This document shows, one piece after another, positions 36,457 through 48,381 of a stretch of 64,000 bases of DNA; positions within the stretch are counted from its first letter, which is position 1, and each line of letters begins with the position of its first letter. The stretch lies in the NCBI GenBank assembly GCA_037974665.1, contig CM075766.1, positions 50,538,569 through 50,602,568 of the forward strand. Reading direction: 5' to 3'. Under the pieces are notes generated by a model. That model was not told where the DNA came from and did no database searches. It was given only the letters and a program-made list of their open reading frames with translations. A program made the translations under genes and the position numbers. Source of the DNA: Ehretia macrophylla. Taxonomy: Eukaryota > Streptophyta > Magnoliopsida > Boraginales > Ehretiaceae.

Positions 36457-37944
36457 ACAGACACAGGGACAGGGACTGGGCATGACGAGGGAAGAGCATG
36501 CACCATGGAGACTATGTTGTATGCTGAGGAGCACAATTTTCGAGGAAAAGATGTATCTGAACTGTTGACGTCAATGACAGTGTAGAGGTGAAGTGCCGCT
36601 GACATCAGCAATAGTTGAAGAGAAGTTGTTCCCTTCTGATGCCATCAGGCTGGAGGATGACATCATTGCTGAGAGAGATAAAATTGTTGTTGTTTTCTAA
36701 CCGGAGAATAAAGTTTTGTCGTCGAATGAGGACCATACCAGGAGAATCGTGACAACAAAAAGAGCCGCCGGAGAGGAACTTGAAGATGACAGACCTGTTA
36801 AATAACCAAGGACTGTATTGCAGTGCTTAGATCGGATAAGATGAGCACCGTCGGTGATGATGAATGGTGGTAAGCGTCGTTGGATATGTTTTTGACAGCC
36901 ATAGTGCTCAACGTTGTGTTCGCTGCGATGACAGGAGGAGATGGCGTTAATGGCAAATGGTGATCGGAGAGTCTAACCCTTGCTTGGAAAGTATCAATAG
37001 ATAGACATTGATGAGAGGAACATGACAGTGGCATAGGCGCAGATTGCCCTGGTCAGAATTGCGCCAGAGATGGGGTTGAAGACGATGGCAATGTGGAGTG
37101 ACGATTGGTGGTGTTTCCGGTGTCGAAGAAACGAGATGGAGGCACAGTTGAGGTCGTCGGACGTTGGGCAGTACAGTGTCGGTAACGAATTGTTGATCAG
37201 ATGGCCCGATCATGATGTGGAGTCGGGTCAGGCTAACGGGTATAGAAGATGACCTAAATCCAAGTGTTGGACTCTGGTGTTTCGCGGTGTGAGGTAGATT
37301 TCGTGAGCTTGTGGGATTTGGAGCGTTGATCTCGAGAAAATGTGATGTGATGAAGGAGATGATTCGGTGTAGTTGTGGGCTATGGTTGGGTGCTTTGCGG
37401 CACAGCAGTAGGGCGTGCACCCTAGCTTTTAATTGGTTAGAAGAGAGCTTGGGTTGACCAAAGAGTTTTATTGCATTGACCGGGCGTTGATTGAGGGTTG
37501 ACAGAGTTGATCGAGGGTGCTCCTAGGGTTTTTCAGCGTCTTGAGTCCGATTTTGGTGTCCGTTTTCTCAAATTCTTGATGTATCGTGGTGAGTCAAGAA
37601 TTTTGGGTGTTATAAAGTAAGTTTTGTGGAGGTTTTAACTTTGGCAAAGTGCTAAAACTTTGGGGAAAGACCACATCTAAGACGTTTAATGTCGGGAGGA
37701 TATGAAAAGGCTTAGAGAGTGGAGACTAATGATGAAGAGAAAGAGATGTTAATGATGATTGTGAGAACCGGGTATAATGAAGTGCTGAGCGAGGCTTTGG
37801 TGCATTAGCAAGAGGTTCTCAAGGGTTGCTATTTTGATTGTTATTAAGTGTGGATTCTATCATGAAAATGAAGATAGAGACAAAGATTGAGAAGAGGTCT
37901 CAGTTGCAGCGAGAAAGCTTGGACTTTTTGCCAAGGAGAGGATT
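36457..37944 (+). other. Element A internal region, non-coding
   Basis: Relatively GC-rich for the window and full of stops in the element's own direction. The longest frames are on the opposite strand and show no family motif. The region ends with the polypurine tract aaggagaggatt at 37933-37944, directly before LTR2. A small element with functional ends but no proteins must borrow enzymes. Confidence 0.65.
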
Positions 37945-38155
37945 TATTAGGTTTTTGGCTTGAGCCCAAGCCCAATGAGATGTTAAAGACAAGTAGAAGT
38001 CTATTAGAAGAGGTAATGGGTTTCGAACCCTATTAGAGTTAGGATTAATTACCTAGAAATAGGACTTTCTAGCTTGTAATTCAGTGGCACAAGAGGCACA
38101 CCCCATAGGGTGGTGTGGTAGGGAGTGAGCCGAGAGTTGAGAGTGTTTTTCGTAC
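37945..38155 (+). repeat. Element A, LTR2 first piece
   Basis: Starts tattaggtttttggcttgag, matching the LTR1 start, and stops at cgtac where element B is inserted. Confidence 0.8.
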
Positions 38156-39348
38156 TGTTGTCCCTTAATTAAACCTAAGAGAAGGGGTGAATTAGGTTAT
38201 ATAGGCAATAATACTACTTTTTCGATTAGACAATATACTAGCAATGATTAATCACAAACAATTCTAAATAGATATGCACTCAAGCAATATAAAATGTGAG
38301 TGATGCAATTTATCAAACACTTGGTGAGCAGAAAATAATGCAAAGAGAGAGTTGAGAGAAAGAGATTGCAAATCGCGATTTTAGCATGGTTCGGCCCCCG
38401 CCTAAGTCCACGACCCAAGCTCCCCGCTTAGGATTTCAACAATCTTCACTATGGTGGCTCTTCAAATGTTGGTGAGTCCACAAACCAACTACAATGGTAG
38501 TTCAAACTTTTACAATACAAAAAAATATTTTTCAATACAAACCTTTAATTCCAACACCTTTGACAAGGAAATCCTTACTTTCAAAGTATTTAACTCTCTC
38601 ATTTGATAAGTGTTTGAGATTCACAATAAAAGCCCTTTTTTAGGGTAGATGAATACAATGAATGCTTCTCTCTCAACAATGCTCACAATTTCTTGCTCAA
38701 GTATAGTTCAATGATGATTCAAAGATAAAGATAATGAAAGAACTCAAGTGTAATTGTTTTGAATCAATGCCTTAAGATTTTTCAGTTGATAGCATTAATA
38801 GAAGCCAAAATGGGTGTAATAAATTCTCACTAACGTTCAAATAAACAACTATATTTTGAATCAGCATTTTGTCCTAACCTGTCGACCCCTGTTCGCCGAT
38901 CGACCCATCGAGAGACCCTCGTCTGGTGGACAGGTCTCGGGCGGACGACCCTTTGGCCACCGGTCAACCGGTCGTCGTGGGGTCGTCCAGTGGAGCCAAA
39001 ACTTCAGGGTTGGGTTTTAAAAGGTATTTCTTTTGAACATGTTTTGTAAGATATTTTTCAAATGTTTCAACACAATATTTGAGAATCAAAATTAAGCATA
39101 TCTTTTTGCAAGACCCAAAACCTTAGTCAAGTTCCAACCGGTACCCCTTATGACTTCCGTCTCCATCCTTATAACTCCATCTTCATTCTTCTCTTTGAAT
39201 TGTTGAATGTTCTTCTTCCTTCTTTAGCTTTGATGATCTTGGAATTTGAGTAAATCATCTTTACTTGTGCACACTTTAACAAACTCATTAAGCACATTTA
39301 TGGTTTGTAATCATCAAAACCAAGATTTAGAAGCCTCTCAGGCTAACA
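38156..39348 (-). repeat. Element B, 3' LTR
   Basis: tgttgtcc..ggctaaca, 1193 bp, nearly the same as 45611-46816. The block 38879-39000 is strikingly CpG-rich within otherwise AT-rich sequence. On the minus strand the polypurine tract aaaaaaaggggagat (39349-39363) abuts it. Confidence 0.88.
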
Positions 39349-39859
39349 ATCTCCCCTTTTTTTGATGATGACAAAACTTATCTCAAATAATAACAATGTA
39401 AGCATAATGAGTTTGAGAGAGTATTTAGCAATTTGTGCATTGTGAGTTTGTTTGAACCTAAGATATAAGTTTGTTCAAAAGACTCCCCATCAACAGGTGC
39501 ATACATAACAACTCCCCCTTAATGTATGAGTTTTTTTTAGATATGCTTCTGTTATTTATACAATTTTTCTCCCCCTTTTTGTCATTAGCAAAACATTAAG
39601 ATCATTCACACAACAATAGCAGCTTCCTAGGTGACATTAGCAAGCAAAGAAAAACATGTCTAGATTTGAACACCAAACACTTGACACAAAGTAAAATAAG
39701 TCATAGAAAGGAAAACTATCAAAGTAATGGAGTTGAAATAAAAATAAAATATCAAAACCATGGAAGAGAATGCATGAAGTAAAACATGATTGTTGGAAAA
39801 AGAAAGTTGCAAAGTTTAATGAGAAATGAGATCATCCTATGTATCGCAAGGCAACGGGC

Positions 39860-40643
39860 TTAATCCTTGATGAAATTTTCATAAAGCTTCTTGAGCATCG
39901 TCTTCATTCCCTTCATCTCAAAGTTGACTTCTCCAACAGTCAAGGATAACTGATCAACTTTCAAAGTCAAATTATCAACCTTGGCATCTACTTCTTCAAG
40001 AGTAGTTGGGCGAGGTCTTCTCCTTGTAGACGAATTAGCCCCTCCAATATCAATCCGTGAAGGATGGGATTGTCCCGTCTTTTACAATGCGAGGCATGAT
40101 GGATTGATTTAGGATGTAGATGAGCAAACATTTCTCTGCATAGAGTTGATCTATCTTAGGCATAAACTCTTCCGATATTCCCGAGCCTTCCCACGAAGTA
40201 CTAAACATCTCCGTTGAAGCATTGTCATGTAATCCGCTGGGTAAGTTAGCCGCGGAATAAAGTTTTAGGCCATTATTTGAAATCTCAAGCAAATTAGCCA
40301 AATCTTGTTCTCCCACAAATATGTTTACTCCATTTACCCGACTCTTTAGCCCACGCACACCCCCATCTTCACCTTCCACCAAATATGCATAGAATTCCCG
40401 AACCCACATATCACAATTTATGTCCTCAAGTCCAAAAAGAGGAAGCCACCTTTGATATCTAATCAGTTTATGTGGACGAGTGTTGTCCAAAAAGTTTGAA
40501 GGATCGATACGCTTACCCCATATTATTTCATCTTTAGAGAAATATCCCGTTGTGAAGACGTGCATAGGATCCCATGGATCAATGGTATGAGGCCTAAATG
40601 CGGTCCTTTGTCGCTTGGATGCTTGTCTAGATGATGAGGCCAT
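39860..40643 (-). pseudogene. Extra ORF of element B, resembling the putative plant transposon protein domain
   Basis: Sense-oriented with pol and placed between RNase H and the 3' LTR. From the ATG at 40643 (MASSSRQASKRQRTAF) it runs 197 codons to a TGA at 40050. A shifted frame then continues to 39860 with RRPRPTTLEEVDAKVDNLTL and a coiled-coil-like end (EVNFEMKGMKTMLKKLYENF), so one frameshift near 40080 splits the protein. The core MWVREFYAYLVEGEDGGVRG, followed by a VNIFVGEQDLANLLEI-type stretch and a later KCLLIYIL, follows the pattern of the domain catalogued as 'putative plant transposon protein' (L-VREFYANL..VRG..V..I..LL). Its function is unknown. No signal peptide or membrane helix is apparent, so it does not look like an envelope protein. 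Confidence 0.6.
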
Positions 40644-41120
40644 GAGGAGACGAAAGAATTTGCAAGAGAATACAAGAGAGTTTGGTTGGGGAATTTTATT
40701 GAGCACTTGGTGGGCAAAGAAAGATTGAAGAGTTTTTCACAAGAATCGAAGAGAAAGAGGCGCACTTGAGTGGGTTGTCAAGATTCAAGTCTTCTACGTT
40801 TTGTTTGTAGGACAAAGAATGAGTTTTGATGATAGGAGACAATGATGGAATTTGAGTGGGAGAGAATTAGGATGAATTTTGATGAAGAAATGATTGAGTT
40901 TTGAATAAAATTTGATGTTTTAAACCTTTTGCCCGTTAGTGCCGTGACCAGACGAGGGTGGACACGCCGATCGTCCGGTGTCAAACCCTAGCCCACCTAA
41001 GGCACATCCACCGGACGAGGGTGTGCTTCACCGGTCGACTGGTGGAAGACCTCTCTTCAGGTGGTACACTTTCTGTCCGAAAGTGCAACACACATAAAAG
41101 AAAACTTCAAGTTGCATTTA

Positions 41121-42585
41121 TCAACACATTTTAAGCATGCCCAGCTCTCTTTTAATCACACAAAATTGATTCTCATGCAAAGGTTTGATAAAAATATCAG
41201 CTAATTGATGCATGGAGTCAACGGAGTTAAACACAACATCCCCTTTTTGAACATGATCGCGAATGAAATGATACATAATTTCAATATGTTTTGTTCTAGA
41301 ATGTTGGATAGGATTTTTAGTGAGGTTAATAGCACTTGAATTGTCACATTTAATAGGCACACTATCATATACAAGACCATAGTCAAGCAAATTTTGTTTC
41401 ATCCAAAGAATTTGTGCCACACAATTTCCGATAGATACATATTCAGCTTTGGCAGTAGAGAGAGCTACACTATTTTGCTTTTCAGTAGACCAAGAGATTA
41501 ATGAATGTCCTAGAAATTGACAGCATCCACTAGTACTTTTTCTGTCTACACGATCTCCTGCATAATCCGCATCTGAATATCCTACAAGTTCAAATGAGGT
41601 GCCTTTCGGATACCATAATCCTAAATCTATAGTCCCCTTAAGATATCTAATGATTCTTTTTACAATATTTAAGTGAGATTCTTTAGGAAAAGATTGAAAA
41701 TGAGCACATAAGCACACAGCAAATATAATATCGGGTCTAGAGGCAATTAAATAAAGAAGACTTCCGATCATATCTCGATATTGCTTTTTATCTACTTTGT
41801 TACATTCCTCATCTTTGTCAAGCTTGATTGATGTTGACATCGGTGTACTCATTTCTTTTGCTGACTCAAGTCCAAACTTCTTAATAAGTTCTTTAGTGTA
41901 CTTGGCTTGATTTATGAAAGTACCCTCTTGTGTTTGTTTGATTTGGAGTCCGAGAAAGAAATTCAATTCTCCCATCATACTCATCTCGAATTCCTTGTGC
42001 ATACACTTAGAGAAATACTCACAAAGGGATTCATTAGTAGCACCAAAAATTATATCATCAACATAAATTTGCACGAGCAATATATCTTTGCCTTTTGTTT
42101 TAACAAAAAGGGTAGAATCTAATTTTCCTCTAGTGAACCATTTTTCAAGCAAATAATTGCTCAGCCTATCATACCATGCTCTAGGTGTTTGCTTAAGGTC
42201 ATATAATTCCTTATCTAGTTTATATACATGATTTGGCAAGTTGGAATCTTCAAATCTGGGTGGTTGTTTCACGTATACTTCTTCCTTGAGATAGCCATTT
42301 AGAAAGGCATTTTTTACATCCATTTGATATAATTTAAAGTTCATAAAACATGCAAAAGCAAGAAGCATATGAATGGATTCAAGTCTAGCTACTGGAGCAA
42401 AAGTTTCATCATAATCTATCATTTCTTCTTGATTATACCCTTGAACTACTAGTCTAGCTTTGTTCTTAGTTACAACCCCGTATTCATCTAGCTTATTTCT
42501 AAAAACCCATTTTGTACCAATTATAGGATAATTCTTAGGTTTTTCAATTAGATGCCACACTTTACTTCTTTCGAATTGATTTAAT
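41121..42585 (-). pseudogene. Element B reverse transcriptase and RNase H
   Basis: An open frame of 479 codons. RT boxes are KWVFRNKLDEYG, LYQMDVKNAFLNGYLKEEVY, KELYDLKQTPRAWYDRL and the catalytic LVQIYVDDIIFG (YVDD). RNase H follows with VGYSDADYAGD and RKSTSGCCQFLG, and the end is HIEIMYHFIRDHVQKGD..LADIFIKPL, ending in GMLKMC. It connects upstream to integrase through a single TAA at about 42586. This domain itself looks intact. Confidence 0.9.
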
Positions 42586-42587
42586 TC

Positions 42588-43985
42588 TTATTGCATGACA
42601 ATTATCCAATCTTTATGATCTAAAGCTTCTTTAACATTTTTGGGCTCTACTTGAGAAAGAAAAGCAACATGCTCACAATAAGCATTTAAATTAGAACGAG
42701 TTCTTACTCCCTTTGAAGGATCACCAAGAATTTGATTATTTGGGTGATCTCTTACAAACTTCCAACATTTTGGTAGATCATCATTTGTTGTAGCTTCTTG
42801 GTCATTTTGCATTTGTTGTACATTGCCTTGTGGATTTTCTAGTGTTTCACCATCTTTTGAGGTTTGACCCTCTTCAATATTTGTCTCATTTGGATCACTT
42901 GAGGTTCCCTCATTTTCAATGGTTGTAGGTAAGATTTGAATGTCACATTCGGAAACACCTACACCATCATCATTCTTTCTTGGGAAAAAATGATTAGTTT
43001 CATCAAAATCCAAATGCATAGACTCTTCGATAAGCATATTTATTTTGTTAAAGACTCTATAGGCTTTGCTTCTTGAAGAGTAACCCATAAATAGTCTTTC
43101 ATCCGATTTTGAGTCAAATTTGTCAAGATGTTCTTTTATATTTAGGACGAAACATTTACAACCAAACACTTTAAATGAGACACATTTGGTGCTCTACATT
43201 TCCATAATTCATAGGGTGTTTTCTTTAGAAAATGTGTCTAATTAGTACACGATTTAACACATAGCATGCGGTATTTACGGCTTCACCCCAAAAGTATGTT
43301 GGCAAGTTGTTTTCTTTCAACATTGTTCTTGTCATTTCTTGTAATGTTCGATTCGCCCTTTTTACTACCCCATTTTGTTAAGGAGTTCTAGGAGCCGAAA
43401 AATTATGTTCAATGCCACGTTCTTCACAATAGTCTATGAAAAATGCATTTATAAATTCGGTACCTTGGTTACTATGAATGCAATTTATGTAATAGCCTTT
43501 CTCATTTTGCATCTTATTACAAAATTTAACAAATTCATTGAAGGCATCATTTTTATGTGCAAGAGGTCTCACCCATGTGAATCTAGTGTAATCATCTATA
43601 ATAACATAGACATATCTAGATTCACCTAGGCTTGCCACATCCATTGGACCAAATAGATTCATATGTAATTTTTGTAAAGCTCTTGATGTGGTTATCTTGC
43701 TAATTCTTTTAAGATATCTTGTGTTGTTTTCCAAATTGACATGTATTACATAAATGGTCTTTTTGAAATCTAGTCTTAGGAAGACCTATGATAAGTTCTT
43801 AGTAAGTAAATCCATGTTAGCATGACCAAGTCTTCTATGCCATAACCATGAATCTTCATTAATAGTACTAAGCATGTCACATTTTGGCATTTTAATTCAT
43901 GAAAATTGATCACATACACATTATCACATCTATTTCCAACAAACAACACTTTATCATCTTTATCATACACTTTGCAAAATTTCAA
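42588..43985 (-). pseudogene. Element B GAG-pre-integrase and integrase, inactive
   Basis: GNRCDNVYVINFHELKC (GAG-pre-integrase) is followed by the integrase core: LHMNLFGPMDVASLGESRY, YVIIDDYTRFTWVRPL, CIHSNQGTEFINAFF, then PRTP and a TAA in place of the usual Gln before the QNG motif. The first two catalytic Asp of the DDE triad, normally in LHxDLFGP and RSDxGxEF, are both Asn here. The C-terminal part (MFGCKCFVLNIKEHLDKFD, GYSSRSKAYRVFN) is in a separate frame (43169-42588). Decayed. Confidence 0.85.
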
Positions 43986-44559
43986 TCATATCAATTTGAT
44001 AATCTCAAAACCAAGTATATAAAATTCATTTGTAAGATATTCATTTTTCTAAACACTTCATATGACATTCATACATGAGTATTCATCCAATCAATACCAC
44101 AAAATTTGAACAAAAGAAATTGATTCATAGGTTTTATGGGTGAAAAGATTCTTTTGACTTCTATATTCCACCACTAGAGACTAGTTCATAATCTTTTCCA
44201 TCAATGTTCATTTCGTCATCCACGAAAGAGAACTGTTTCTTAGTTTTATCAATGTTATCTTTTAACATTCTTTGGTGGTATCTCAAATTTATTTTCACTA
44301 AAATGACTTAACTTGACCAATTGAGAAAATGAATATTCTAGACAAGATTACTATATTTAGCATAAGCCTTTTCACTCAATTAAATAATGCCTCATCATTT
44401 TCAGTCACTTATGTAAGAATAACACATAGTTGACTAATCGAGTTGAATTTTAAGCAATTCTCTAGAAGCACATATAGAAATAAATAATTTCAATATTACC
44501 CGTGCTTCTTTATTTCAGTGATCTTTGTCTTTTTCATAAGTTGCATCACCATCTTCTTT

Positions 44560-45554
44560 GGCGTTGCTAGACATTCCTACAATAAAGCAAGATCTAGGTA
44601 CCCATTTTTAATTGGGTCCTCAAGGATGAGTTACATTTGTTGTGACTTTGACAATCCATTTGTGTTTTAGCCAACATGGAACTTTTGTTCCATTATCAAT
44701 TTGTTTCATATCAAGAAATAGTGAAGCGAGTTGTTCTATTTTATCACAATAGATACAAGCACAAGGTGATACATCACGATTTGAACTTTTAAGAAAACAA
44801 TTATTTAATATCTTTTGAATGAGACATGGTTTATATCCTAACGCATTTAACTTGCATACCATGTATTGTGGATTACGCATAATATCCCATTTTTTTTTTC
44901 ACTCAATTCATTGCAAATTTTTCTTGACCATGAGATCTCATTTTCAAATGCTTTATCAATCAAGGAAATACCATCTATTTCAATTATAATATTTTTCTTG
45001 TTGATCTCATTTATTTCAATTAAGGCATATCCAACTTCTTCAATTAAGTTTTTATTTTTAAAAATTACAAATATCAATTTATTTTAAATATCCAAATTGG
45101 CTTCTTCTAGTTCATCAATTGCAAGATCATTATTCATAAATGAGGAACAACTTGATTCATGAGATAGGCATACCTTTTCATTAAATGTACCAATGTATGC
45201 TTCATTTTCTTCTTTAACATCTTCTTCTTCCTTTTGATGGAGCTTTTCAAGAAGATTCCATATTTCATGAGTGGATGTACATTCTTGAATTTTTTCAAGT
45301 TCTTGATCATAGAAGGCACAATAGAGAATATGCATAGCTTGAGCATTTTTAGTCAATTTGACAATGTTTTGCTCAGTTGACTCATCTTCAACTTCGTATG
45401 GCCCATGCTCAACAATATGCCACAATGTATAATCCACATATTGAATGTATGTCGCCATATGATTTATCCACCTCATGAAATCAATTCCGGTAAACATAGG
45501 AGGTCTATCAATTGAGTATCCTTCAATGTGAGGTGATGAAGTAGTATATGCCAT
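44560..45554 (-). pseudogene. Element B gag, broken
   Basis: ATG at 45554: MAYTTSSPHIEGYSIDRPPM, then FTGIDFMRWINHMATYI, the copia gag pattern P.F.G.....W..RM..Y. It continues with LEKIQECTSTHEIWNLLEKL to a stop at 45084. Downstream fragments show a degraded nucleocapsid and linker (CACIYCDKIEQLASLFLDMK; WLKHKWIVK). No intact CCHC zinc knuckle was found. Confidence 0.8.
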
Positions 45555-45597
45555 GATCTTGACTTTACTAGATGTTAAGTTATATATAACGCCCTAA

Positions 45598-45608
45598 CTC
45601 TGATATCA
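45598..45608 (-). other. Element B primer binding site
   Basis: The minus strand reads tgatatcagag, one mismatch to the initiator-tRNA-Met complement, 2 bases inside the 5' LTR end. Confidence 0.7.
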
Positions 45609-45610
45609 CT

Positions 45611-46816
45611 TGTTGTCCCTTAATTAAACCTAAGAGATGGATGAATTAGGTTATATAAGCAATAATACTACTTTTTTGATTAGACAATATACTAGCAATG
45701 ATTAATCACAAACAATTCTAAATAGATATGCACTTAAGCAATATAAAATGTGAGTGAGACAATTTATCAAACACTTGGTGAGCAGAAAATAATGCAAAGA
45801 GAGAGTTGAAAGAAGGAGATTGCAAATCGCGATTTTAGTGTGGTTCGGCCCCCGCCTAAGTCCATGACCCAAGCTCCCCGCTTAGGATTTCAACAATCTT
45901 CACTATGGCGGCTCTTCAAATGTTAGTGAGTCCACAAACCAACTACAATGGTAGTTCAAACTTTTACAATAGAAAAGAACCATTTTCAATACAAAGCTTT
46001 AATTCTAACACCTTTGACAAGGAAATCCTTCCTTTCAAAGTGTTTAACTCTCTCTTTTATAAGTGTTTGAGATTCACAATAAAAGCCCTCTTTTAAGGTA
46101 GATGAATACAATGAATGATTTTCTCTCAACAATGCTCACAATTTCTTGCTCAAGTATAGCTCAATGATGATTCAAAGATAAAGATAATGAAAGAACTCAA
46201 GTGTAATTGCTTTGAATCAATGCCTTAAGATTTTTCAGTTGATAACATTAATAGAAGCCAAAATGGGTGTAATAAATGCTCGCCAACGTTCAAATAAATG
46301 GCTATATTTTAAATCAGCATTTTGTCCTGATCGGTCGACCCCTGTTCGCCGGTCGACCCGTCGAGAGACCCTCGTCCGGTGGACAGGTCTCGGGCGGACG
46401 ACCCTTTGGCCACCGGTCAACGGTCACCGTGGGGTCGTCCGGTGGAGCCACAACTGTCAAGGTTGGGTTTTAAAAGGTATTTCTTTTAAACATGTTTTAT
46501 AAGATATTTTTCAAATGTTTCAACACAATATTTGAGAATCAAAATTGAGCATATCTTTTTGCAAGATCCAAAACCCTAGTCAAGTCCCCACCGGTACCCT
46601 TTATGACTTCTGTCTTCATCCTTATAACTCTATTTTCATTCTTTGAATCTTCTCTTTGAATTGTTGAATGTTCTTCTTCCCTCTTTAGCTTTGATGATCT
46701 TGGAATTGGAGTAAATGTTGATTCATCTTTACTTGTGCACACTTTAACAAACTCATTAAGCACATTTATGGTTTGTAATCATCAAAACCAAGATTTAGAA
46801 GCCTCTCAGGCTAACA
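45611..46816 (-). repeat. Element B, 5' LTR
   Basis: tgttgtcc..ggctaaca, 1206 bp, partner of 38156-39348. It contains the CpG-dense block at 46326-46448. Confidence 0.88.
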
Positions 46817-46868
46817 CGTACTTTTGCCAGAAAAAAAAGCCGATTATGAGGAGGGTTTAGACTTTTGC
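46817..46868 (+). repeat. Element A, LTR2 second piece
   Basis: Begins with the cgtac duplication and continues cttttgcca..gggtttaga, colinear with LTR1 at about 36180-36228. It stops at tgtaataccc of cluster C. Confidence 0.65.
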
Positions 46869-48346
46869 TGTAATACCCGAGATTTTTATTAGCAAAAAAT
46901 AAAAAATAAAAAATAATGTAAATGGTAATTTGGTGAAAGAGTATGTAATTGGTGATATAATAATTTTAGAGTTATTGAATTTTGGAGTTACGACTTTTCA
47001 TATCTTACTCATCATGGACATAATGGGAGTTAAATAGTTAGGAGTTATGTTTTTCCTTGTATTACATTCACATAAAGGATGATACATTAAATTTGTGGTA
47101 AAAAAATAAATACTTGATAATAAGTGTTGAGTAGTTAAATAGGCTAGTGTTTTGCTCTCCTCGTGTGCATAAGTTTCTACCTTGCTATACTCTTAAAGAA
47201 TTATGTGTTTCACCAAAAAAAAAAAAGGGATAGAAACAAACATAGCCTAGTAGGATTTCATCCAAAGCATCTAGGAACCTTTCTAATTGTTCAGGAAATG
47301 TGCTAAGTAATACCATTGGTTGGTAAATTTCTTGTGGACTTGGAAGATATTGGACCATTACTAGCTTGAACCATCTATATTATTATGGTGTATACACATT
47401 GGAAATTTCAGATTTCAACTTGAAGATTTAGGTTCACATTGAAGGTAAGTACACACAATTCTTCTAGTATTTTATTTTGAATAAACATGTTTATTATAAA
47501 TTTGTTTAAAAAGAAGCTTTTATTATGAAAATCATACTTATCTTTACTTAAATCGAGATTCTGAAATTATATTTTATTTAGCAAATAGTTATGAAAATTG
47601 ATTTGATAAATGTGTTGGCATGACTGTATAAATTGGTAATGTATTTAGCTTTGAAAAGTTAGTTTAATTATCGGAATTATTTAAGTGATTTTTATGCGCA
47701 AGTTGAGTACTATGGTTGATCTTCGATATGTGTCCCTTAAAGGGACTAACCTTTGTGACTTTGTGAACGCTATGAGATGCGTTATTCGGAACTAGTTTCG
47801 ACTTTGTCATTGTAAATCTTTGTGTGACTATGTGATATGTAACACTTCGTAAATCATAGGCGCTTGTTATCTTGGTACACATTTACTTATTATGCTTCGA
47901 CAAATTAGTTTATAACTTAGTAAGTTGTGATATTAACTTATGAAGAAAATATTTGTCAAAATTATTTGTTTTTCTGAGTCATGCCAACATACTAGAAAAA
48001 TTGTGGAGTACTTACTGGGCTATTTAGCTCACTCCATGATGAAATTTTTCAGACTCAGGTGATACAAGTTGTGAGATGGAACATGAAGAATGAAATATGG
48101 AGCTCTTATTAGATCAAAGAAATTGGAGCAAAATTCTCTCTAGCTATCTTAAATTATGTTTGAAGAATTATAAAGCTGTTTTATTTATTTATTTTTTAAA
48201 AAAAAACTAATCTTTTGATGTATTGGAGATTTAAAAGTACATCATAAATAAAGTATTTAGAATAATTTTGCCGCTCATAATAATTAGTAAAAACTAAGTT
48301 TGAGCCTTACACTAAGAATGCAGCGATTGTGACGTGCTATATGTGT
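46869..48346 (+). repeat. Cluster C, left LTR in + orientation
   Basis: Starts tgtaatacccgagattt, a common start of Gypsy-type plant LTRs. About 46950-48143 is directly repeated at 56291-57482 at high identity, and the whole is repeated in inverse at 48382-50298 at lower identity. It has no ORF of note. A ttactgggct..agctcact..ttcag motif is at about 48011-48052. The 3' LTR boundary was inferred from where the palindrome turns. Confidence 0.7.
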
Positions 48347-48381
48347 AAAAAAAAATTTCGGACCTGAAACCAAAAATAATT

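Larger units (their letters stand above)
38156..46816 (-). mobile_element. Element B: copia-type retrotransposon with extra ORF (SIRE-like layout)
   Basis: Bounded by 5-bp duplications cgtac (38151-38155 and 46817-46821), with LTRs of about 1.2 kb on both ends. Minus-strand order is gag, integrase, RT, RNase H, then an additional ORF before the 3' LTR. Integrase before RT defines Ty1/Copia. A long 3' region with an extra ORF resembles the SIRE/Maximus group. Stops in gag and pol and the changed integrase active site show that the copy is inactive. Confidence 0.9.

Noticed and set aside
36947..37420. 157-codon minus-strand frame in element A
   Set aside because: Antisense to the element's orientation, with no family motif or compositional support; chance frame in GC-richer DNA.
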